The translations under genes and the position numbers were made by a program. 64,000 nt of DNA from Alphaproteobacteria bacterium. Its GTDB lineage: Bacteria > Pseudomonadota > Alphaproteobacteria > UBA8366. Shown one piece after another: positions 43,794 through 50,924 of this stretch; the first letter of the stretch is position 1; each line of letters begins with the position of its first letter. The stretch covers positions 62,001 through 126,000 of the forward strand of contig JANQKC010000010.1 of the NCBI GenBank assembly GCA_028281325.1, written 5' to 3'. The notes beneath the pieces are model-generated. The model did not search any database. It had not been told where the DNA came from and saw only the letters and a program-made list of their open reading frames with translations.

Positions 43794-44805
43794 GTGCCTG
43801 CTTCACCTTCGGCATCACTTCCTCGGCGAAGAGATGCATGCTGTCCTGCACCTGGCTGTGCGGCATGCCGACCCAGTGCAGCCCGAGCACCATGTGGGTC
43901 ACGCCGAGTTTCTTCCGGTATCCGATGATCTGCTCGGCGACCTCGTCGGGCGAGCCGAACAGGAAGCGGTCGCGGGTCAGCTCGTCAAAGTCGAGACCCA
44001 GGTCGTCGTCGCCCTCGGGCATCGCCTTGTCCTGACCCCATTCGTGATAGACCTTGTACTTCTCTTCCAGGTAGGGCCGGGCGAGACGCGTGGCCTCCTC
44101 GCGCGAGCCGGCGACGAAAATCTCCCGCATCAACGGCAGTTCCGTCGGCTGCGGCTTGCAGTATTCGTCCAGCGCCGCCTTGTACACGTCCAACTGCCGT
44201 TCGATCGTGTCCATGCGCTGATGCGGGTTGATGAACCAGGTATCCGCCAGTTTCGCCGCCCGGCGCACCGCCGCATCGGCATTGGCGCCGAACCAGATCG
44301 GCGGCATCGGCTTCTGCACCGGCTTGAGCGACAAGGTGCAGTCGACGAGGTCGAAATGCGATCCCTTCATGTTGACGTTTTCTTCCGTCCACAGGCGTTT
44401 GATCGCTTCCAGGTTCTCCACCAGCCGCGGCACGCGCTCCTTCGATGTGGTCCCGAACCCCAGAAACTCGACATCGCGATAGCCAAGCCCGGCGCCGAAG
44501 ACCAGCCGGCCGTTCGACATGACGTCGATGGTCGACAACTGCTCGGCAATGTCGAGCGGCTTGTGCAGCGACAACAGGATGATGCCGGTGATGATGCGCA
44601 TGTTCGGCGCTTCGCCCATGATCCGCGACAGGAAGGGCAGGAGCTGGAACTGGCTGAGCGGGTAGCCGGCATAGTGCATGCCGCTGATCAGATCGGAAAA
44701 GCCCAACTCGTCGGCGAGCCGCGCCTGTTCCACCAATTCGTTGAACCGCGCGACCATGTCGTCGCCCTGCCGGTACTGCCCCCGAATGAAGAACCCGTAT
44801 TTCAT
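43789..44805 (-). CDS. Luciferase-like (LLM) flavin- or F420-dependent oxidoreductase, copy 1
   Basis: The 338-residue product begins MKYGFFIRGQYRQGDDMVAR and has LHKPLDIAEQLSTIDVMSNG, RLVFGAGLGYRDVEFLGFG, PPIWFGANADAAVRRAAKLA and FLFGSPDEVAEQIIGYRKKL: the TIM-barrel luciferase-family pattern with the GSPDEVAE cofactor-phosphate segment. The family includes FMNH2-dependent monooxygenases and F420-dependent dehydrogenases and reductases. The start follows GAGGCAGGCGAG. It is last of three tandem paralogs close to a full F420 operon. Its stop lies in the end of a MITE-like element, so the C-terminus may have been altered by insertion. Confidence 0.87.
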   Translation of the reverse strand: MKYGFFIRGQYRQGDDMVARFNELVEQARLADELGFSDLISGMHYAGYPLSQFQLLPFLSRIMGEAPNMRIITGIILLSLHKPLDIAEQLSTIDVMSNGRLVFGAGLGYRDVEFLGFGTTSKERVPRLVENLEAIKRLWTEENVNMKGSHFDLVDCTLSLKPVQKPMPPIWFGANADAAVRRAAKLADTWFINPHQRMDTIERQLDVYKAALDEYCKPQPTELPLMREIFVAGSREEATRLARPYLEEKYKVYHEWGQDKAMPEGDDDLGLDFDELTRDRFLFGSPDEVAEQIIGYRKKLGVTHMVLGLHWVGMPHSQVQDSMHLFAEEVMPKVKQAL

Positions 44806-44883
44806 CTCGCCTGCCTCCGCGTCTCGATGTTGTCGCCGTTTCCAGGAGCCTACCGCGCCCGCGGGGCCGCCGCCAAATCGCGA

Positions 44884-45909
44884 TCAAATACCCTCGCGGA
44901 CCTTGGGGAAAACCTCCTCGGCGAAGCGATGCATCGCCTCCAGGACCATGCTTTGCGGCATGCCGGGCCATTGCAGGCAGATGAGCATGTGGTTCACGCC
45001 AAGCTTCCGATGACATTCGATGATCCCTTCCGCCACCTCGTCCGGCGAGCCGAGGATGAAGCGGTTGCGCAGCAGGTCGTCGAAATCCTGCCCCAAATCG
45101 TCGTCGCCTTTCGGCATGACCTTGTCCTGACCCCATTGGTGATAGGCATCGTATTTGAGCCCCAGATGCGGGCGCACCATCTCGATCGCCTGCTCCCGGC
45201 TGTCGGCGACAAAGGTCTCGCGCCGGAACGGCATCTCCGCCGGGAAGGGCTTCCCGACCGCGTCCAATTCGCGCTTGTACAAGTCGATCTGCCGTTCCAG
45301 CGTATCGAGCCGGTGATGCGCGCTGATATACCAGCAGTCGCCCATCCGGGCCGCGCGCTTGATCGCCACGTCGGCATTCGCGCCGATCCAGATCGGCGGG
45401 CCGCCCTCCTGGACCATCGGCACCGAGATTCGCGCCCCGTCCAGTTCGAAATGCGAGCCCTTCATCGTGACCGGCTCGCCCGTGAACAGCCGTTTCACGG
45501 CTTCCAGGTTTTCCTCGAACCGCTTGCCGCCTTCGCCGCGTTTAACGCCGAAGGCCTTGTACTCCACATCGCGGTAGCCGAGCGCACAGCCGAAAACCGC
45601 CCTTCCCCCTGACATCAGATCGAGGGTGGCCATCTGCTCGGCAATGTCGAGCGGCTTGTGCAACGTCAGCAGGCTGATTCCGGTGACCATCCGCATCGTC
45701 GGCGCTTCCGCCATGGCGCGGGCGAGCAGCGGCATCTGCTGGAATTCATAGAACGGATCGCTGCTGAAATGCTGACCCTTCACGAAGGAGACGAAACCGA
45801 GTTTCTCGGCCAGCCGGACCTGCTCCATCAACTCCGCGAAACGGGCCGGAATATCCTCGTCGCGCCGGTACTGCGCCCGGGTCATGTAACCGAACTGAAA
45901 TGCCGCCAT
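44884..45909 (-). CDS. Luciferase-like (LLM) flavin- or F420-dependent oxidoreductase, copy 2
   Basis: The 341-residue product (MAAFQFGYMTRAQYRRDEDI) follows the same pattern as its neighbours: LHKPLDIAEQMATLDLMSGG, AVFGCALGYRDVEYKAFGVK, PPIWIGANADVAIKRAARMG, ILGSPDEVAEGIIECHRKLG. It differs most from the other two in the mid-region (KRGEGGKRFEENLEAVKRLF) and in the C-terminus, so substrate use has probably diverged. It lies 78 bases upstream of copy 1. The ribosome site is GGAGGAGCGAG. Confidence 0.87.
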   Translation of the reverse strand: MAAFQFGYMTRAQYRRDEDIPARFAELMEQVRLAEKLGFVSFVKGQHFSSDPFYEFQQMPLLARAMAEAPTMRMVTGISLLTLHKPLDIAEQMATLDLMSGGRAVFGCALGYRDVEYKAFGVKRGEGGKRFEENLEAVKRLFTGEPVTMKGSHFELDGARISVPMVQEGGPPIWIGANADVAIKRAARMGDCWYISAHHRLDTLERQIDLYKRELDAVGKPFPAEMPFRRETFVADSREQAIEMVRPHLGLKYDAYHQWGQDKVMPKGDDDLGQDFDDLLRNRFILGSPDEVAEGIIECHRKLGVNHMLICLQWPGMPQSMVLEAMHRFAEEVFPKVREGI

Positions 45910-45936
45910 CGATCTCGCTCCTCCCGCGCCGCCTCG

Positions 45937-46130
45937 CCCTTCGACACGCTCAGGGTGAGGCGGGTCTATAAAAATTCACGTCATCCCCGTGAAAACGGGG
46001 ACCCAGTCGCGCCGAAGCCTGGATTCCCGCGTTCGCGGGAATGACGATTTACATATGGAGAGTCGACACGGCAGCTTTTGCGGCTCACGGATGGTTCCCC
46101 ACCCTCATCCTGAGCTTGTCGAAGGATGAA
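45937..46130. repeat. Dispersed palindromic repeats between LLM copies 2 and 3
   Basis: Four elements fill this gap: a CTTCGACACGCTCAGGGTGA unit (45937-45960), a CCCCGTGAAAACGGGG hairpin (45979-46005), an ATTCCCGCGTTCGCGGGAAT hairpin (46020-46045) and an inverted CTCATCCTGAGCTTGTCGAA unit (46101-46130). The outer pair is inverted, like the two pairs around the HAD gene. Confidence 0.85.
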
Positions 46131-46143
46131 GCCGCGCACCGCC

Positions 46144-47166
46144 TTAGCCCTGCCGAACCTTCGGGAACACCTCTTCCGACAGCATGTTCAGGACATCGAT
46201 CACCATGCTTTGCGGCATGCCCGGCCATTGGACGCTCATGATCAGGTGGTTGATGCCGGTTTCCTTGTTCAAGCGGATCATCTGTTCCGCCACTTCGTCC
46301 GGCGACCCGACGAGAAAACGGTCGCGGACCAGGTCGTCGAAATCGAGCCCCAGATCGTCGTCGCCTTCGGGCATCGCCTTGTCCTGGCCCCACGCGTGAT
46401 AAGCCTCGTATTTGGCCGCCAGGAAGGGCTTGCACAGCCGCATCGCCTCCTCGCGCGTTCGGGCGACGAACACCTCGCGCCGCGCTGGGAACTCCGTCGG
46501 GAAAGGCTTGCCGCAGTCGTCGAGCGCCTTCCGGTAGACCTCGGTCTGGCGGATGATCGTATCGATCCGGTTGTGCGGGTTCACATACCAGCAGTCGCCG
46601 ATCCGCGCTGCGCGCCGGATCGCCGGGTCGGCGTTCGCGCCGATCCAGATCGGCGGGTACGGTTTCTGCACCGGCTTGGTGCCGAGCGCCGCGCCCTTCA
46701 ACTCGAAATGCGATCCGACCATATCGACCGACTCCTCGGTCCACAGCCGCTTGATCGCCTCCATATTCTCTTCGAGCCGTTTGACCCGCTCTTTCTGCGT
46801 CGTGCCGAAGGCGAGGAATTCCACCTCGCGGTAGCCGAGCGCCGCGCCGAAGATGACCTTGCCGCCGCTCATCACGTCGACGGTGGCGAGATATTCGGCG
46901 ACATCGATTGGCTTCAACAACGACAGCAGGATAATGCCGAAGTTGAGCCGCAGGTTCGGCGCTTCGGCCATGACCCGGGACAGGAAGGGAAGCTGCTGGA
47001 AATCCTGGAACGGTGCGCTGCTGTAATGCATGCCGTTGGTGATACTGGCGAAACCCAACTGGTCCGCAAGCCGCGCCTGTTCCATCAATTCCCGAAAGCG
47101 TTGCTGCATATCGTCTTCCGGGGGGAACTGCGCCCGCATCATCAGACCGAATTGCATATCCACCAT
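46144..47166 (-). CDS. Luciferase-like (LLM) flavin- or F420-dependent oxidoreductase, copy 3
   Basis: The 340-residue product (MVDMQFGLMMRAQFPPEDDM) is the first of the three tandem copies in transcription order. It has LKPIDVAEYLATVDVMSGGK, VIFGAALGYREVEFLAFGTT, PPIWIGANADPAIRRAARIG and LVGSPDEVAEQMIRLNKETG. It is closest to copy 1 in TTQKERVKRLEENMEAIKRL versus TTSKERVPRLVENLEAIKRL. The ribosome site is AAGGAGCAGGGA. The repeat-filled gap to copy 2 (234 bases) may break the transcript. Confidence 0.87.
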   Translation of the reverse strand: MVDMQFGLMMRAQFPPEDDMQQRFRELMEQARLADQLGFASITNGMHYSSAPFQDFQQLPFLSRVMAEAPNLRLNFGIILLSLLKPIDVAEYLATVDVMSGGKVIFGAALGYREVEFLAFGTTQKERVKRLEENMEAIKRLWTEESVDMVGSHFELKGAALGTKPVQKPYPPIWIGANADPAIRRAARIGDCWYVNPHNRIDTIIRQTEVYRKALDDCGKPFPTEFPARREVFVARTREEAMRLCKPFLAAKYEAYHAWGQDKAMPEGDDDLGLDFDDLVRDRFLVGSPDEVAEQMIRLNKETGINHLIMSVQWPGMPQSMVIDVLNMLSEEVFPKVRQG

Positions 47167-47383
47167 TCCCTGCTCCTTATGCGTTTTGCGGCGGGTACCC
47201 GAATCGAAAACTCGTCGGCGGAGCGGCCGCGCAGGCCGCCAGAGGCCGGTGGCCGCACATTACCCGGAATAGGCGACCGCTGTCATGCCGGCAGCATGAC
47301 TTGCGAAACCGGGATCGACACCGCATCTATAGGGGAACCGGGGCCGAAGGAGCCTTGCGACGGATCGATACTCACGGCGACCC
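47167..47383. promoter_or_regulatory. Divergent upstream region with an inverted repeat (47282-47300)
   Basis: GTCATGC (47282-47288) and GCATGAC (47294-47300) form a perfect 7-bp inverted repeat around CGGCA, 84 bases before the response-regulator gene and about 116 from the divergent LLM gene. It could be an operator for either side or a hairpin. OmpR-type regulators more often bind direct repeats, so autoregulation is not assured. Confidence 0.4.
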
Positions 47384-48061
47384 ATGCGACTTTTGCTCAT
47401 CGAAGACGACACCGAAGCGGCCGCCTTTCTGCGGAAAGGTCTCGAAGAGGCGGGCTACGTGGTGGACCACGCGGCGACCGGCCCGGACGGCCTGCATCTC
47501 GCCACGACCGAGGCCTATGCGGGCATGATCGTCGACCGTATGCTGCCCGGCATGGACGGCCTGCACATCATCGAACTGCTGCGCAAGGAAGGGAATACGA
47601 CACCGGTCCTGATCCTCAGCGCCATGGATCGGGTCGACGACCGGGTAAAGGGCCTGCGCGCCGGCGGCGACGATTACCTGACCAAGCCCTACGCGTTTTC
47701 CGAGCTGCAAGCCCGTCTGGAAGCGCTGATGCGGCGCGGGCAGGCCGCCCCCACCGAAACCGCGCTGACGCTGGGCGACCTGGAGATCGACCTGCTGGCC
47801 CGGACGGTCACCCGCTCCGGCACGCGGATCGAGCTGTTGCCGCGCGAGTTTCAGATTCTCGAATACCTGATGCGCCATTCCGGTCAGGTAGTCACCCGCA
47901 CCATGTTGTTGGAGAATGTGTGGAACTACCATTTCGACCCCAAGACCGGCGTGATCGACGTGCAGATCAGCCGGCTGCGGCAGAAGCTCGACAAGGATTT
48001 CGAGACGCCGCTCCTGCACACGGTGCGCGGCGCGGGATATTGCCTTCGTGTTCCCGAATAG
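47384..48061 (+). CDS. Response regulator, OmpR/PhoB family
   Basis: The 225-residue product has a receiver domain with acidic pair Asp8-Asp9 (LLLIEDD), phosphoacceptor Asp51 (MIVDRMLPGMDG), Thr/Ser position in LILSAMD and Lys101 (LTKPY). A winged-helix DNA-binding domain follows (ELLPREFQILEYLMRHSGQV, then KTGVIDVQISRLRQKL). It resembles the QseB/TctD or CzcR-like branch. The signal is unknown. Its end overlaps the kinase gene by 14 bases, so the two are co-translated. Confidence 0.95.
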   Translation: MRLLLIEDDTEAAAFLRKGLEEAGYVVDHAATGPDGLHLATTEAYAGMIVDRMLPGMDGLHIIELLRKEGNTTPVLILSAMDRVDDRVKGLRAGGDDYLTKPYAFSELQARLEALMRRGQAAPTETALTLGDLEIDLLARTVTRSGTRIELLPREFQILEYLMRHSGQVVTRTMLLENVWNYHFDPKTGVIDVQISRLRQKLDKDFETPLLHTVRGAGYCLRVPE

Positions 48062-49475
48062 ACTTTTCCGCACCTCGACCTTTCGCTACGCCATGCTCTA
48101 CATGGCGGTGTTCGGGCTGTCGGTCTGCGGCGTGCTCGTCTTCGTCTATTGGAGCACCGTCAGCGTCATCGACGCGCAGAGCGACGACACCATCGAGGCG
48201 GAGATTACCGGGCTCGCCGAGCAATACCGCGAGCGCCGCGTCGTCGGCCTGGTCGAGATCATCCGCCAACGCAGTTCCGGCGAAAGCGGCCGCCGCGGCG
48301 TCTATCTCTTGACCGATCCGTTTCTCACGCCGCTGGCGGGCAACCTGGCCGGCTGGCCCGAAGCCGCCAAGGGTCCGCCCGGCTGGGTCGACTTTCATAT
48401 CAAACAGGCGGCGCGGCCCGCGTTGCGGCCGCAAATCGCCCGGGCGCGCACCTTCGAACTCGACGGCGGGTTCCATCTGCTGGTCGGCCGCGACCTGACC
48501 GAACGCGCCGCCTTCCGTGAAACCATTACCAACGCGCTGATCTGGGCGTTGCTGGCGACCTTGGCGCTCGGCTTCGGCGGCGGGCTGTTGTTGAGCCGGT
48601 ACTTCCTGCGGCGGCTCGACGCGATAAACCAGGGCAGCCGGGCGATCCTGCACGGCGACCTGACGCAGCGCATGCCGGTGACCGGTTACTCGGACGAGTT
48701 CGACCGGCTGGCCGAGAATCTCAACGACATGCTCGACCAGATCGAACGGCTGATGGAGGGCATGCGCGGCGTCGCCGACAACATCGCGCACGACCTGCGC
48801 AGTCCGATCTCACGCTTGCGCAGCCGGCTCGAGGTCACGCTGATGGCGCAATCCGATCCGGAGGAATACCGAACCGCCCTGGCCAAGACGATCGAGGAAA
48901 CCGACGGTATTCTCGATACCTTCAATGCTTTGCTCGCCATTGCCTTGGCGGAATCGGGCGTGTTGCGTGACCGTTTCGAACGGCTCGACCTGGGCGCACT
49001 GGTGCGGGACGCCGCCGAACTGTATGGCGCGGCCGCGGAAGAGCACGGCCTGCGCCTCGACGTCGACGCGGCGGATGACTGTTTGATCGATGGCGACCGG
49101 AACCTGTTGTCGCAGGCGATCAGCAACCTGCTGGACAACGCGTTCAACCACACGCCGGAAAACGGATCCATCGCGCTCGCCGCCCGGCGGGGCCAGGATG
49201 GACGGCCGGAATTCTCGATCGCCGACACCGGACCCGGCATCGCCAAGGAAGAACGCCAGCGGGTTCTGGAACGTTTCGTCCGGCTCGACGACAGCCGCAG
49301 CACGCCCGGCAGCGGGCTGGGGCTTAGTCAGGTTGCCGCCACCGCGCGGCTGCATTATGCCGACCTGTCGCTGGAAGATAATGCGCCGGGCCTTCGCATA
49401 CGATTGCGCTTTCCGGCGACGGAGAAGCGATTGGAATCGCAAAAACGTCTTACTTACAATAACATGCAACAATAA
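48048..49475 (+). CDS. Sensor histidine kinase
   Basis: The 475-residue product (GTG start, 14-base overlap with the regulator gene) has two membrane helices (FRYAMLYMAVFGLSVCGVLV and ALIWALLATLALGFGGGLLL) enclosing a periplasmic sensor of about 125 residues. HAMP and dimerisation domains follow, with the phospho-His in GVADNIAHDLRSPISRLRSR. The ATPase domain carries the N-box NLLDNAFNHTPENG, G1 ADTGPGI and G2 SGLGLSQV. All catalytic parts are present. The sensed signal is unknown. Confidence 0.95.
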   Translation: MFPNRLFRTSTFRYAMLYMAVFGLSVCGVLVFVYWSTVSVIDAQSDDTIEAEITGLAEQYRERRVVGLVEIIRQRSSGESGRRGVYLLTDPFLTPLAGNLAGWPEAAKGPPGWVDFHIKQAARPALRPQIARARTFELDGGFHLLVGRDLTERAAFRETITNALIWALLATLALGFGGGLLLSRYFLRRLDAINQGSRAILHGDLTQRMPVTGYSDEFDRLAENLNDMLDQIERLMEGMRGVADNIAHDLRSPISRLRSRLEVTLMAQSDPEEYRTALAKTIEETDGILDTFNALLAIALAESGVLRDRFERLDLGALVRDAAELYGAAAEEHGLRLDVDAADDCLIDGDRNLLSQAISNLLDNAFNHTPENGSIALAARRGQDGRPEFSIADTGPGIAKEERQRVLERFVRLDDSRSTPGSGLGLSQVAATARLHYADLSLEDNAPGLRIRLRFPATEKRLESQKRLTYNNMQQ

Positions 49476-49531
49476 ATACATTTTGAATATGTGAATATTA
49501 AAATATACGTGAATTCTTAGTGTATTTATTG

Positions 49532-49551
49532 ACACCGTCCGTAGGCGGTGT
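49532..49551 (+). terminator. Terminator-like hairpin after the histidine kinase gene
   Basis: ACACCG (49532-49537) and CGGTGT (49546-49551) form a stem with an eight-base loop, followed by TATTTC. It is modest, and lies 56 bases after the kinase stop. Confidence 0.45.
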
Positions 49552-49641
49552 TATTTCATCCTTCAGCGCCGATTTGAGAAATCGTCAGATTGCGGGCGCT
49601 TAATAAATGCGGCTAAAGCGACTGGGGCTCCGCCCGGCTTT

Positions 49642-49661
49642 TCCGCCGCGGCGGATTTTTT
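49642..49661 (+). terminator. Intrinsic terminator candidate
   Basis: TCCGC (49642-49646), CGCG loop, GCGGA (49651-49655) followed immediately by six T residues (49656-49661). It would stop read-through from the two-component genes before the sulfite-reduction operon. Confidence 0.6.
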
Positions 49662-49674
49662 GTTGGGGTCGGTC

Positions 49675-49770
49675 CTTCCCCTTGAAAGGGCCCGCGGGAT
49701 TTGAACGGGCAGCTTGCGACCGCGTGACCAACCGCTAAAGCGCCACGGAGACGTGCTCCGTGGGCCCATA
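49675..49770 (-). other. tRNA-like remnant or structured leader element
   Basis: Read on the minus strand this stretch has a D-arm-like TTTAGCGGTTGGTCACGCG and a T-loop-like CGTTCAAATCCCG, but too few bases between them for an anticodon arm, no pairing T-stem and no matching acceptor. GGGCCC occurs at both ends. On the plus strand CCACGGAG (49743-49750) and CTCCGTGG (49756-49763) make a perfect 8-bp hairpin 32 bases before SUMT. It may be a decayed tRNA gene or a leader structure; evidence is weak either way. Confidence 0.3.
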
Positions 49771-49795
49771 TGGTCGATGGAAGGAGACACGTCTT

Positions 49796-50596
49796 ATGAC
49801 CGCTGATTTTCTGACTTTCCCCGTGCCCGCGGCACGCCCGCCCGGCACGGTGTTCATCGTCGGCGCCGGACCCGGCGACCCCGACCTTTTGACGCTGCGG
49901 GCATTGCGCGTGTTGCGCGACGCCGATGTGGTGGTCCATGACCGGTTGATCGGCCCCGGCATTCTCGACTTCGCCAAACCCGATGCGGAAGTCTTGTATG
50001 TCGGCAAGGCGAAGGCGAATCACAGCGTCCCCCAGGATGAGATCAACGCCCTGATGGCGCGCCGCGCGCGTGCCGGCAAACGCGTGATCCGGCTCAAGGG
50101 CGGCGATCCCTTCGTCTTCGGCCGCGGCGGCGAGGAAGTGGACTATCTGCTCGCCCGCGGTGTGCCGGTCGAGATCGTGCCGGGCATCACCGCGGCCACC
50201 GGCTGCGCCGCCTATGCGGGAATCCCGCTAACCCATCGGGACCATGCCACCGCCGTGACCTTCATCAGCGGCCACGCGAAGGACGGCGATCCGGACCTGG
50301 ATTGGGACGGCTTGGCGCGGGGGCGGCAGACCATCGTGGTCTATATGGGCATCTCGACCGCCGGGCGCGTCGCCGCGCGATTGATCGAAAACGGCCTCGC
50401 CCGGTCCACGCCCGCCGCGGTGGTCGAGAACGGTACGCTGGCGACACAGAAAGTCGCCACCGGCACCGTCGCCGAGTTGGAGAAGGTCATTCGAGACAAC
50501 CAAATCACGGGACCGGCGCTGATCGTGATCGGCGAGGTGGCGCGGTTCGCCAAGACGTCGGAACCCGAGCATTGGCCCTTGGCCGCCGCCGAGTGA
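49796..50596 (+). CDS. cobA: Uroporphyrinogen-III C-methyltransferase (SUMT)
   Basis: The 266-residue product has the methyltransferase signatures TVFIVGAGPGDPDLLTLRAL, VVVHDRLIGPGILDFA, RVIRLKGGDPFVFGRGGEE, PGITAATGCAAYAGIPLTHR and the late NQITGPALIVIGEVARFA. It methylates uroporphyrinogen III at C2 and C7 to precorrin-2, the branch point to siroheme and cobalamin. The oxidase/chelatase half of CysG is not fused. Directly followed by sulfite-reduction genes, it most likely serves siroheme. The ATG at 49796 follows AAGGAGA. Confidence 0.95.
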   Translation: MTADFLTFPVPAARPPGTVFIVGAGPGDPDLLTLRALRVLRDADVVVHDRLIGPGILDFAKPDAEVLYVGKAKANHSVPQDEINALMARRARAGKRVIRLKGGDPFVFGRGGEEVDYLLARGVPVEIVPGITAATGCAAYAGIPLTHRDHATAVTFISGHAKDGDPDLDWDGLARGRQTIVVYMGISTAGRVAARLIENGLARSTPAAVVENGTLATQKVATGTVAELEKVIRDNQITGPALIVIGEVARFAKTSEPEHWPLAAAE

Positions 50597-50610
50597 CGGA
50601 GGAACAGATC

Positions 50611-50919
50611 ATGACATCGCACGCCGTGACCGCGAACCGGTTGACCGACGGACAGGTCGTCTATCTGACGCCGGCCCGCACCTGGTCCGAAAAACTTCAC
50701 GCCAGCCAGCTTGCCGAAGCCGGCGACGACGCCAACGCATTGCTGCAATCCGCACAGGCGTCGGTCGAAGCCCGGCTCGTGGTCGAACCCTATCTGATCC
50801 CCGTCGACACCGATGCCACGGACGGCCAAACGCCCCGCGCCGTCGGCCGACGGGAAACCATCCGCGCCGCCGGCCCGAGCGTCCGCCTGGACCTGGGCCA
50901 TCAGGCCGCGCAGGAGTAA
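50611..50919 (+). CDS. DUF2849 family protein
   Basis: The 102-residue product (MTSHAVTANRLTDGQVVYLT, then WSEKLHASQLAEAGDDANAL) matches DUF2849, a small family found between SUMT and sulfite reductase in alphaproteobacteria. The ATG follows GGAGGAACAGATC, and the stop is 5 bases before the reductase start. A helper role in sulfite reductase maturation or electron delivery is an inference from this gene order. Confidence 0.88.
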   Translation: MTSHAVTANRLTDGQVVYLTPARTWSEKLHASQLAEAGDDANALLQSAQASVEARLVVEPYLIPVDTDATDGQTPRAVGRRETIRAAGPSVRLDLGHQAAQE

Positions 50920-50924
50920 ACGCC

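Larger units (their letters stand above)
49476..49795. other. 320-base gap between the kinase and SUMT genes
   Basis: The first 80 bases are strikingly A+T-rich compared with the rest of the window. They are followed by two terminator-like hairpins (49532-49551 and 49642-49661) and a structured stretch (49675-49770) with tRNA-like arms. No ORF is convincing. Confidence 0.6.

Noticed and set aside
43789-47166. The three LLM genes as an assembly duplication
   Set aside because: They differ throughout at protein level and have different intergenic sequences, so they are true paralogs.
46126-48312. Long plus-strand frame opposite LLM copy 3 and running into the two-component genes
   Set aside because: Shadow frame; LLM copy 3 and the response regulator are clear in their own frames.
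49675-49770. A functional tRNA gene
   Set aside because: No anticodon arm, no pairing T-stem and no acceptor stem; kept only as a tRNA-like remnant.
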